Of a DNA stretch of 64,000 nucleotides, positions 56,590-64,000 are shown piece by piece. The first letter of the stretch is position 1; each line of letters begins with the position of its first letter. The position numbers and the translations under genes are program-made. The DNA comes from Pseudomonas viridiflava (lineage in GTDB: Bacteria; Pseudomonadota; Gammaproteobacteria; Pseudomonadales; Pseudomonadaceae): contig NZ_RBTP01000003.1 of NCBI RefSeq assembly GCF_003702045.1, forward strand, positions 94,441-158,440, in the 5' to 3' direction. The notes below the pieces were generated by a model. That model ran no database searches. It saw nothing but the letters and a program-made list of their open reading frames with translations, and was not told the DNA's origin.

Positions 56590-57888
56590 ATGACTCATCG
56601 TATTGTCATCGTTGGCGGAGGCGCTGGCGGTCTGGAGCTGGCCACCAGTCTGGGTAAAACCCTGGGCAAGAAAGGCACGGCCAGCGTCACGCTGGTGGAC
56701 GCCAACCTCACCCACATCTGGAAACCTCTGCTGCACGAGGTGGCCGCCGGCTCGCTGAACTCGTACGAAGACGAGCTCAATTATGTGGCCCAAGCCAAGT
56801 GGAACAACTTTCAGTTCCAGTTGGGACGCATGACCGGACTCGACCGCGCGACTCGTCAGGTACATCTGGCCGCAACTGTGGATGAAAACGGCGCTGAGCT
56901 GGTCCCGGCGCGCAGCCTGGGGTACGACTCGCTGGTGCTGGCCGTCGGCAGTACCACCAACGATTTCGGCACCAAGGGCGCTGCGGAACACTGCCTGTTC
57001 CTCGACACGCGTAAACAGGCCGAGCGCTTCCACCAGCAGTTGCTCAACCACTACCTGCGCGCCCACGCCGGGCAAGCCGATTCCGCTCAGGAGATCACCG
57101 TTGCCATCGTCGGCGCCGGTGCTACAGGCGTCGAGCTGGCAGCCGAACTGCACAATGCAGCCCACGAGCTGGCCGCTTACGGACTCGGCCAGATCAAGCC
57201 GGAAAACCTGCGCATCACCGTGATTGAAGCAGGCCCACGGGTTCTGCCCGCATTGCCCGAGCGCATCGGCGGCCCGGTCCACAAAACCTTGAGCAAACTC
57301 GGCGTGACCGTGCTGACCAATGCCGCCGTCAGCGAAGTGACAGCCGACAGCCTGATCACCGCCAGCGGCGAGGTGATCCCTGCGACCCTGAAAGTCTGGG
57401 CAGCCGGTATTCGTGCGCCGGCATTCCTGCATGAGCTGGACGGACTGGAAAGCAATCGTATCAACCAGCTGCAGGTATTGCCGACACTGCAAACCACTCG
57501 CGACGAGAACATCTTTGCCTTTGGCGACTGCGCGGCCTGCCCGCAGAAAGGCACCGACCGCAACGTCCCGCCGCGCGCCCAGGCTGCGCACCAGCAGGCT
57601 TCACTGCTGGTCAAATCCCTACGGCTGCGGATCGAAGGTAAGGCACTGCCGGAATACACCTACAAGGACTACGGCTCGCTGATCTCACTGTCGAGCTTCT
57701 CGGCCGTGGGCAATCTGATGGGCAACCTGACTGGCAGCGTCATGCTTGAAGGCTGGCTGGCGCGGATGTTTTACGTGTCGCTGTACCGCATGCACCAAAT
57801 GGCGCTGTACGGAATGTTCCGCACGCTGATGCTGATGCTGGGTAGCCGCATCGGCAAGGGCACCGAGCCCCGGATGAAGCTGCACTAA
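56590..57888 (+). CDS. ndh: Type II NADH dehydrogenase
   Basis: A 432-residue single-subunit NADH:quinone oxidoreductase. The FAD-binding motif is GGGAGGLELA at the N-terminus, the NAD-binding motif is VGAGATGVELAAEL near residue 180, and FAFGDCAAC near 310 is the second FAD motif. The C-terminus has an amphipathic membrane-anchoring helix with a basic stretch (SRIGKGTEPRMKLH). It passes electrons to ubiquinone without pumping protons. Confidence 0.93.
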   Translation: MTHRIVIVGGGAGGLELATSLGKTLGKKGTASVTLVDANLTHIWKPLLHEVAAGSLNSYEDELNYVAQAKWNNFQFQLGRMTGLDRATRQVHLAATVDENGAELVPARSLGYDSLVLAVGSTTNDFGTKGAAEHCLFLDTRKQAERFHQQLLNHYLRAHAGQADSAQEITVAIVGAGATGVELAAELHNAAHELAAYGLGQIKPENLRITVIEAGPRVLPALPERIGGPVHKTLSKLGVTVLTNAAVSEVTADSLITASGEVIPATLKVWAAGIRAPAFLHELDGLESNRINQLQVLPTLQTTRDENIFAFGDCAACPQKGTDRNVPPRAQAAHQQASLLVKSLRLRIEGKALPEYTYKDYGSLISLSSFSAVGNLMGNLTGSVMLEGWLARMFYVSLYRMHQMALYGMFRTLMLMLGSRIGKGTEPRMKLH

Positions 57889-58277
57889 ACGACACTGACC
57901 TGATCATGCCATCGCCCTGCGTTGGCATGATGGCCAGGATGCTACCTGTTTCGATGCCCGGGAATGCAACGCTCCTGCACCAAGACGCGAAGCATCCTGA
58001 GCTGTATTTTCTACGTCCCAACGATCCATTGACGCCTCCCCTCACGCCCCCCCTTCGGTACACCGTTCAAGCTGCGTACAGCCAGCCCTTGCGATATTTG
58101 CCTGGCCAGCTTGTTCAGTTGCCCTCGAAGCAATGCGGCCAAAAATGTATCAAAACTGACACATTCCGCATGCTTGGCCCTACACGACGCACCTCACATT
58201 CTGGTTGATCCGCTTCTGTGCTCATAACGACAAGCCCGTAAAGGCACCTCTCTCCTACGAGCGAACGACCTGCTGCC
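57889..58277. other. Non-coding leader upstream of the NRPS gene
   Basis: This 389-nt gap carries two palindromes. ATCATGCCA/TGGCATGAT (57903-57911 with 57923-57931) lies just after ndh and may be a weak terminator. AATGTaTCAaaacTGAcACATT at 58144-58165 is an imperfect 22-bp inverted repeat about 110 nt before the NRPS start. No clear -35/-10 or SD was found; the sequence before the NRPS ATG has only a weak purine run. Confidence 0.5.
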
Positions 58278-61200
58278 ATGAACAACATGAACCAGTTGAA
58301 GACGTACCAGAACGACGCCTTACAGGATGTGATGTATGGGCCGATACAACCCGAGCTTTTGCGTGAGGAGGTGCTGGCCGATTTGCTCGAAGCCACTGCG
58401 CAACGGTATCCCGAGCAGACCGCGCTCATTTATGGCGAGCGTCGGCTCAGTTACGGCGAGCTGGATCGGCAGGCCGACCGGGTGGCGTCTGCGCTGATTC
58501 AGGCGGGCGTGAGGCCGGGCGATATCGTCGGTCTATGGCTGCCACGAGGCATCGAGCTGCTGGTGATGCAGGCTGGTATCGCCAAGACCGGTGCGGCCTG
58601 GCTGCCGCTGGATCTGGACACCCCGGTTGATCGCCTGCAAGTCTGCCTTGAAGACGCCAGCGCGCTGGGCGTGGTCTGCACACAAGCCCTTGGCACCACC
58701 TTGAGCGGCACCGGCCTGACCGTGTGGACGGCCGAGACACTGTTGACGCCAACCGACGCTCCTGCGATGCGCCGCATCGCGGCCCTGCCCGATCACCCTG
58801 CTTACGTGATCTACACCTCAGGCTCGACCGGCAAGCCCAAGGGCATCGTGATTTCCCAACGCAGCATCTGCCACTTCTTGCGAAGCGAAAACGCGATCCT
58901 CGGCATCCGCAACAGCGACCGCGTGTATCAGGGGTTCTCGGTCGCGTTCGACATGTCGTTCGAGGAGATCTGGATCGGCTATCTGGTCGGCGCCACGCTG
59001 TGGATAGGTCCGAAAGAAACCAGCGGCGACCCCGAAACCTTGCCGCGGCTGCTGAATGAACACCAGATTACCGTCCTGCATGCGGTGCCGACGTTGTTGG
59101 CCCTGTTCAGCGAAGATGTTCCCAGTCTTAGGCTGATTAACCTGGGCGGCGAAATGTGCCCCGAGTCGCTGGTCGATCGCTGGTCAACGCCGAACCGGCA
59201 AATGTTCAACACCTACGGCCCCACCGAAGCCACCGTTTCGGCAAGTCTGGCGCGGCTGTCGCCCGATCGCCCGGTCACCATTGGCCAGCCATTGCCCAAC
59301 TACGGCTTGCTGGTCATTGCACATGACACTCAGGTTGGCCGTGAGCACCCGCCCGTCCTGCTGCCACGCGGTCAGACCGGCGAGCTGTGCATCATCGGTC
59401 CAGGTGTCGCCGACGGGTATCTCGGACGGCCTGACCTCACCCAAGAGAAATTCCTGATCAACCCTTGGTCCATCGGTGATCACGATGCTCGCCTGTATCG
59501 CACCGGCGATCTGGCGCGTATCGATCATGAAGGTCAGGTGCATTGCCTGGGACGTGCCGATGATCAGATCAAGATTCGCGGTTTTCGTGTCGAACTCGGC
59601 GAGATCGAAGCCGTACTGGCGCAAGAACCCGGCGTTGGCAACGTCGCGGTGCTGCTGCGCAACGACAATGGGCTCGATCAACTGGTCGCCTATGTCGTCT
59701 GCGACGATGCTCCTCCGGCCGCGTTCACGAGCCGGTTGCGCAAAGCGCTACAGGCCCAGCTTCCACCCTACATGGTGCCCGCCCAGTTCGAACTGCTCGA
59801 AAGCATGCCGCGCCTGCTGTCCGGCAAGATTGACCGCAAGGCGCTAAAAGCACGCCCCTTGAACGTGGATGCAGGCAGCGCCAGCGCGGAATCCGATGTG
59901 GCTGAAACACCCGGTGAGGTCGTGCTTTTCGCAGCACTCGCCGCGTTGTTTCCAGGAATACCGATCCGCCGCCATGCAGACTTTTTCACCGATCTGGGCG
60001 GACATTCTTTTTTTGCTGCACGACTGGCCTCGGCACTGCGTGCAGACCCGCGCTTTGCTCACATTACGGTGCGCGACATCTATCAGCAGCGACGCATCGA
60101 CGCCATTGCCGCCGTTCTGAACCAGACACCGCGAACCAGCAGTACGCCCGAGCAATGGACGCCGCCTTCTGCCTGGCGACGCTGGCGGTGCGGCGTAGCG
60201 CAAGCACTGGCGCTGCCGGTGATGGTCAGCCTGCGCATGTCGCAATGGCTCGCGCCGTTCTTCACTTATCACTACCTGACCGGCTCACCCGATGACTCTG
60301 TTGCGCTGGCAACGCTCGCGTCGATCTCGGTGTTTCTGATCGCAACCGTCGTGCAGTTCATGATCGCGCTGGCGGGCAAATGGTTGATCGCCGGTCGCCT
60401 CAAACCCGGCGTCTACCCCCTGTGGGGCATAACCTATTTCCGCTGGTGGGCAGCTGATCGGATGGTCGAGTCAGCGCCAACCTACCTATTGAGCGGGTCT
60501 TCGCTCTATCCGGCCTGGCTGCGCGCGCTGGGCGCCAAAATCGGGCGAGACGTCATCATCGGTGGCGCGGTGGTGCGTGCTCCCGATCTGCTGGACATCA
60601 GCGACGGCGTCAGTGTCGGCAATGGCGTCAGTTTCGAGAACGCACGGGTCGAGCGCGGCCAGTTTCACCTGGGGCAGATCACCTTGCAGGCCAATGCCTG
60701 CGTCGGGTCCTACGTGATCATGGAAGGCAACACCAGCGTCGGCCCGCTGGGTCATCTGGAAGCACAGTCCGCATTGGCGCAAGGTCGTGAGGTGCCCGCA
60801 GGACGCATCTGGCAGGGCTCGCCCGCCCGTGATGTCGGCTCGTTCGATACTCAGCGCCAACCTCCGCGACCTGCCGTGAGCAAACACCGCCTGCGTGCGG
60901 AAACACTGTTCTTCACGGCAGGTATCCTGCTGATTGCCACGCTGTTTTTCATTCCGGTTTTTCCTACTTTCTTTCTGATGGACTGGTTCGATGCACAGCA
61001 CGTCATGCCCTGGCTGGCTGGCACCAGCGTCGGCGGTCAACTGGCCCGTTATTTCATGCTGGCTCTCCCGGCAAGCGCGGTGCTGATCGTTGCGACAGCG
61101 CTGGCATCAGCGGCTTTGCGCTGGGTCGCACTGCCCAGGCTCAAGCCGGGACGCTATGCGGTGCACAGCAATACTTATTGCGCCAAGTGGCTGGTCAGCC

Positions 61201-62318
61201 ATATTCAGGAGGCGAGCCTCAACGTTCTATCCGGTATCTACGCCACGGTGTATGCGCCTTTCTGGTACAGGCTGCTGGGCGCGAAAGTGGGCCGTAACGC
61301 CGAAATCTCCAGCGCCCAAGGCGTAATCCCCGACATGCTGACGCTGGGCGATGAAACCTTCATTGCCGATGCGGTGATGCTGGGCGACGAGCACATCGAC
61401 GGCGGCTGGATGACCATGCAACCAACGGTTATCTCCAATCGCAGTTTCGTCGGCAACGGCAGCTACTTGTCGGACGGCACCGTATTGCCGGAGAACGTGC
61501 TGATCGGTGTTCACTCCAGCACGCCCCCCAACAGCGATCTGGCCGATGGCGACACCTGGCTTGGCTCCCCACCCATCAACCTCCCCGCTCGCGAACAGAC
61601 AAGTGGCTACCCTGAGTCGCTGACCTTCAAGCCTTCGCTGTCACGGCGCCTGGCGCGCGGCTTGATCGAAGGTATCCGTATCGTCACGCCCAACGCCGTC
61701 ATGATTGCGGTGGGCTACACGGTCATGCTGGACCTCATGCCCCTGACGGAAGAAGGCCGCTGGGGAACCGTCCTGATTTACCTGGCGCTGATCGGCCTGG
61801 CCTACAGCGTGGGTAACTTTGTGCTGGTGGCGGGCTTGAAATGGCTGCTCATCGGTCGGTATCGGAAACGTGCCACACCCATGTGGACCCCGTTTGTCTG
61901 GCTGTCGGAAGGCATCACCAGCCTCTATGAAGGCATGGCAGCGCCGCACTTCATGCGCTACTTGCGAGGCACGCCGTGGCTGCCGCTGGCGTTCAACCTG
62001 CTGGGGTGCAAAATCGGCCGAGGGGTGTACATGGACACGACGGACATCACCGAATTCGACTGCGTGAATATTGGTGCCGACAGCGAGCTGAATGCCGGTG
62101 CATGCCCACAAACCCACCTGTTCGAAGACCGTGTGATGAAGATCGATCAGGTCATCATCGGCGAGCGGGTGTACATGGGGCCACGCAGCGCCGTGCTCTA
62201 CAGCGCCGACGTGGGCAATGGGGCTTACCTCGGTCCGTTGACACTGGTCATGAAGGGCGAAAGCATTCCCGCGCTCACCCGTTGGGCTGGCTGCCCCGCA
62301 GCGCCTGCCAGGACATGA
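58278..62318 (+). CDS. Pls/PosA-type membrane non-ribosomal peptide synthetase
   Basis: A 1346-residue membrane NRPS. The adenylation domain covers about 25-530: A3 YTSGSTGKPKG near 178, AFDMSFEE near 217, A5 NTYGPTEAT near 311, A7 YRTGDLARID, A8 DDQIKIRGFRVELGEIE and A10 LSGKIDRKALK near 516. A carrier domain follows with DLGGHSFFAA, pantetheine Ser near 577. The C-terminal about 700 residues have about six membrane helices separating three soluble domains, each with left-handed-helix repeats (such as LGAKIGRDVIIG near 755). This is the Pls layout of Streptomyces epsilon-poly-L-lysine synthetase. The Asp of AFDMS favours an amino acid substrate. No condensation domain with HHxxxDG. Confidence 0.9.
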   Translation: MNNMNQLKTYQNDALQDVMYGPIQPELLREEVLADLLEATAQRYPEQTALIYGERRLSYGELDRQADRVASALIQAGVRPGDIVGLWLPRGIELLVMQAGIAKTGAAWLPLDLDTPVDRLQVCLEDASALGVVCTQALGTTLSGTGLTVWTAETLLTPTDAPAMRRIAALPDHPAYVIYTSGSTGKPKGIVISQRSICHFLRSENAILGIRNSDRVYQGFSVAFDMSFEEIWIGYLVGATLWIGPKETSGDPETLPRLLNEHQITVLHAVPTLLALFSEDVPSLRLINLGGEMCPESLVDRWSTPNRQMFNTYGPTEATVSASLARLSPDRPVTIGQPLPNYGLLVIAHDTQVGREHPPVLLPRGQTGELCIIGPGVADGYLGRPDLTQEKFLINPWSIGDHDARLYRTGDLARIDHEGQVHCLGRADDQIKIRGFRVELGEIEAVLAQEPGVGNVAVLLRNDNGLDQLVAYVVCDDAPPAAFTSRLRKALQAQLPPYMVPAQFELLESMPRLLSGKIDRKALKARPLNVDAGSASAESDVAETPGEVVLFAALAALFPGIPIRRHADFFTDLGGHSFFAARLASALRADPRFAHITVRDIYQQRRIDAIAAVLNQTPRTSSTPEQWTPPSAWRRWRCGVAQALALPVMVSLRMSQWLAPFFTYHYLTGSPDDSVALATLASISVFLIATVVQFMIALAGKWLIAGRLKPGVYPLWGITYFRWWAADRMVESAPTYLLSGSSLYPAWLRALGAKIGRDVIIGGAVVRAPDLLDISDGVSVGNGVSFENARVERGQFHLGQITLQANACVGSYVIMEGNTSVGPLGHLEAQSALAQGREVPAGRIWQGSPARDVGSFDTQRQPPRPAVSKHRLRAETLFFTAGILLIATLFFIPVFPTFFLMDWFDAQHVMPWLAGTSVGGQLARYFMLALPASAVLIVATALASAALRWVALPRLKPGRYAVHSNTYCAKWLVSHIQEASLNVLSGIYATVYAPFWYRLLGAKVGRNAEISSAQGVIPDMLTLGDETFIADAVMLGDEHIDGGWMTMQPTVISNRSFVGNGSYLSDGTVLPENVLIGVHSSTPPNSDLADGDTWLGSPPINLPAREQTSGYPESLTFKPSLSRRLARGLIEGIRIVTPNAVMIAVGYTVMLDLMPLTEEGRWGTVLIYLALIGLAYSVGNFVLVAGLKWLLIGRYRKRATPMWTPFVWLSEGITSLYEGMAAPHFMRYLRGTPWLPLAFNLLGCKIGRGVYMDTTDITEFDCVNIGADSELNAGACPQTHLFEDRVMKIDQVIIGERVYMGPRSAVLYSADVGNGAYLGPLTLVMKGESIPALTRWAGCPAAPART

Positions 62319-62917
62319 GTGGGGGGCAAGCCAGCACTTTCGATGGCAAGTGCTGGCTCGCTCATCCATCCCCCGACCAGTTGCCCGCCAGAAGACAGAG
62401 CGAGCAGGTGTTGCTGGTCAGTACCGTGGTAGAGCCTGGCGTTTCCAGAACCGACGCAAGGGCTCGAATTCGAACCCACTTGCGCGACTCGATCACCCAG
62501 TGGCTAGGGCTGCCGCTCACTGCAATTAGCCTGGCAAGCACGCCCGGGCACGCTCCCAAGCTATGGATCGAAGGCCAGAATAAGCCAGGCGTATCGTTCA
62601 GTCATGAAGTCGGGCTGTCAGTGGCTGCGGTGAACCTGAGCGGCCTAGTGGGTGTCGATGTGATGACGGTACAGAACGTCCCGGACTGGCTAACAGTGGC
62701 CCGGGATTACCTGGGTCCAACGGTTACGTACCGATTGCAGGCAACACCTCAAAGATCGCGCGCCCTCGCCTTCGCTAAAGCATGGTGCCAGCACGAAGCA
62801 CTGTTGAAGTTGCATGGCAGGCACCTTACGGAATGGGCCGAGCACTCCGAACCGGTGGGATCTTCGGTTGAGCTTGAGTTGCTGCCCGGTCTGGCGTGCG
62901 CATTAGCGCTACTTTGA
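62315..62917 (+). CDS. 4'-phosphopantetheinyl transferase superfamily protein
   Basis: A 200-residue Sfp-like protein whose ATG overlaps the NRPS stop by 4 nt, so it is likely to activate that carrier domain. The magnesium motif reads VGVDVMT, where Sfp enzymes have G-[IV]-D-[VIL]-E, so the usual Glu is Met. The second motif is FAKAWCQHEALLKLHG (consensus FxxxWxxKEAxxKxxG), with the first Lys replaced by His but the Glu kept. The activity is therefore probable but not sure. No other carrier protein is nearby. Confidence 0.8.
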   Translation: MSGGQASTFDGKCWLAHPSPDQLPARRQSEQVLLVSTVVEPGVSRTDARARIRTHLRDSITQWLGLPLTAISLASTPGHAPKLWIEGQNKPGVSFSHEVGLSVAAVNLSGLVGVDVMTVQNVPDWLTVARDYLGPTVTYRLQATPQRSRALAFAKAWCQHEALLKLHGRHLTEWAEHSEPVGSSVELELLPGLACALALL

Positions 62918-62996
62918 TGGTTACCGCTCAACGCGCTGACTGGCGTCTCTTTGCCTGTTCAGAATGACCTTCTACGTTGTTATCGAGATGTGAAAA

Positions 62997-63776
62997 ATGA
63001 AATTGCCCCCTACACGCCACCTCACCCTGCTTTTCGCAGCATGTGCCGCGCTCAGCACCGCCGCCCAGGCCGAAGAGCTCAATGTGATGACATCAGGCGG
63101 CTTTACCGCTGCATATAAATTGCTGGGACCTCAATACGCAGCGTCCAGCGGTGACACCCTGACCACGATTCTCGGCCCTTCGATGGGCAAAGCGCCTGAG
63201 GCCATTCCGAACAGACTGGCTCGTGGCGAACACGCAGACGTCGTCATCATGGTTGGCTACGCGCTGGACGAGTTGATCAAACAAGGCAAGGTCGACCCGG
63301 CTTCCCGCGTAGAACTGGCTGACTCCCGCATCGGCATGTCGGTCAAGGCGGGGGCGCTAAAGCCGTCGATCAGCACAGACGCCGAACTGAAAAAAGTGCT
63401 CCTGAACGCCAAGTCCGTCGCGTATTCGGACAGCGCCAGTGGGGTCTATATCGAGAAAGAGCTGTTCAAGAAACTGGGTATACAGGAGCAGCTCGTGCCC
63501 AAAAGCAAAATGATCGAGCGCATTCCGGTTGCCTCGGTGGTCGCCAATGGAGAATACCAACTGGGCTTCCAGCAAGTTGCCGAATTGATGCCGGTGCCGG
63601 GCGCAACCTTCGTCGCCAAGATCCCGGAGGATGTGCAGTCCGTTACCCGCTACGCCGCAGGCATCCCCGTCAACGCAGATCACCCCGATCAGGCCAAGGC
63701 ACTTCTTGCGTTCCTGTCTTCATCCAAGGCGCAGCCAACGGTGCAGTCCACCGGACTGGATTCAGTGCCCCACTAA
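62997..63776 (+). CDS. Orphan ModA-like periplasmic substrate-binding protein
   Basis: A 259-residue binding protein with a Sec signal peptide (about 1-25, ending TAAQA) and the ModA/type 2 periplasmic-binding fold (LNVMTSGGFTAAYK, SVAYSDSASGVYIEKELFKKLG, ELGFQQVAEL-like stretch). Molybdate or sulfate is bound in ModA relatives, but no ModB/ModC transporter genes lie beside it. It may be a tungstate/molybdate sensor or bind an organic anion. It ends before a bidirectional terminator. Confidence 0.85.
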   Translation: MKLPPTRHLTLLFAACAALSTAAQAEELNVMTSGGFTAAYKLLGPQYAASSGDTLTTILGPSMGKAPEAIPNRLARGEHADVVIMVGYALDELIKQGKVDPASRVELADSRIGMSVKAGALKPSISTDAELKKVLLNAKSVAYSDSASGVYIEKELFKKLGIQEQLVPKSKMIERIPVASVVANGEYQLGFQQVAELMPVPGATFVAKIPEDVQSVTRYAAGIPVNADHPDQAKALLAFLSSSKAQPTVQSTGLDSVPH

Positions 63777-63888
63777 CGTCACAGGGGCTTTGCTGGCGAG
63801 TGAAGGCTGCATCCGTGTTCTGGTGCAGTCGTCACTGAGCGGTGTGTCGACTTGCTGAAGCAACCAAGCCGGTTGTCACGGAGAAAAC

Positions 63889-63918
63889 AAAAAAGGCGTC
63901 CCGAAGGACGCCTTTTTT
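63889..63918. terminator. Intrinsic terminator after the ModA-like gene
   Basis: Stem AAAAAAGGCGTCC/GGACGCCTTTTTT with a CGAA loop, A-run before and T-run after; it can act in both directions and separates the ModA-like gene from the minus-strand gene entering at the window end. Confidence 0.93.
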
Positions 63919-63954
63919 GTTGGACTCAAGACCACTGTTCTTGAATCCTGATCT

Positions 63955-64000
63955 TCAACCCTGATACAGCTGGGCGAAAATGGTCGGGGTAAGGGGATTC
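63955..64000 (-). CDS. Partial C-terminus of an unidentified minus-strand gene
   Basis: On the minus strand the last bases encode NPLTPTIFAQLYQG followed by a TGA stop, in a frame placed 36 nt before the terminator. This looks like the real end of a gene that runs off the window. Only about 14 residues are visible, so no family is assigned. Confidence 0.4.
   Translation of the reverse strand, partial: NPLTPTIFAQLYQG

Overview
The window is about 60% GC chromosomal DNA from a fluorescent pseudomonad, most likely the Pseudomonas syringae group. The evidence is the protein families and start-codon use, and the gene order mreBCD-maf-rng-yhdP-nit-tldD, gatCAB, ampE/ampD, DUF1631-nadC, tRNA-Thr-pilA/pilBCD-coaE-yacG, which follows other Pseudomonas chromosomes. 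No database search was run, so species level is an inference. Most genes are core; the accessory material is concentrated at about 32.5-49 kb and 58-64 kb.

Layout. (1) 0-11.3 kb, minus strand: cell-shape genes mreB, mreC and mreD, then maf, RNase G, the giant AsmA-like YhdP, a nitrilase-like amidase and the protease TldD. (2) 11.4-14.7 kb, plus strand: gatC-gatA-gatB, the amidotransferase for Gln-tRNA/Asn-tRNA. (3) 14.7-19.5 kb: a REP doublet, a small RlpA-like lipoprotein, a CaCA-type antiporter lacking both hallmark glutamates, a carboxymuconolactone decarboxylase family protein, an AEC permease and PhoD. (4) 19.7-26.6 kb: the fructose PTS fruB-fruK-fruA on the minus strand, with divergent fruR/cra and a recognisable Cra operator between them. 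(5) 26.6-32.5 kb: tatD, ampE (with an exact 60-bp in-frame tandem duplication), ampD, a DUF1631 protein and nadC.

(6) 32.5-46.5 kb is a tellurium-resistance/stress (Ter) cluster. Thirteen closely packed minus-strand genes join a biosynthetic half (ATP-grasp ligase, TerD-trypsin fusion, two PRTase-like proteins, two HAD phosphatases, CitE-like lyase) to a Ter half (TerZ, TerA, TerB, TerC and two TerD). An AIM24/GYF protein and a TerD-vWA protein converge on the operon, and the two transcription units share a bidirectional terminator. The biosynthetic half matches the cassette predicted by comparative genomics (Anantharaman, Iyer and Aravind, 2012) to make an unknown nucleoside-like metabolite. 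Three exported or membrane proteins of unknown role follow. In P. aeruginosa nadC, tRNA-Thr and pilA are adjacent, so here about 16.5 kb separates nadC from the tRNA.

(7) 48.9-54.3 kb: a tRNA-Thr(CGU)-like gene with a deformed D-arm, pilA with a sigma-54-type promoter, and divergent pilB-pilC-pilD-coaE-yacG. (8) 54.5-57.9 kb: a YtfJ-like exported protein, DUF1780, MOSC and DUF3094 proteins, and a type II NADH dehydrogenase. (9) 58.2-64 kb: a 1346-residue membrane NRPS of the Pls/PosA type, translationally coupled to a phosphopantetheinyl transferase, followed by an orphan ModA-like binding protein, a terminator, and the probable tail of a gene running off the window.
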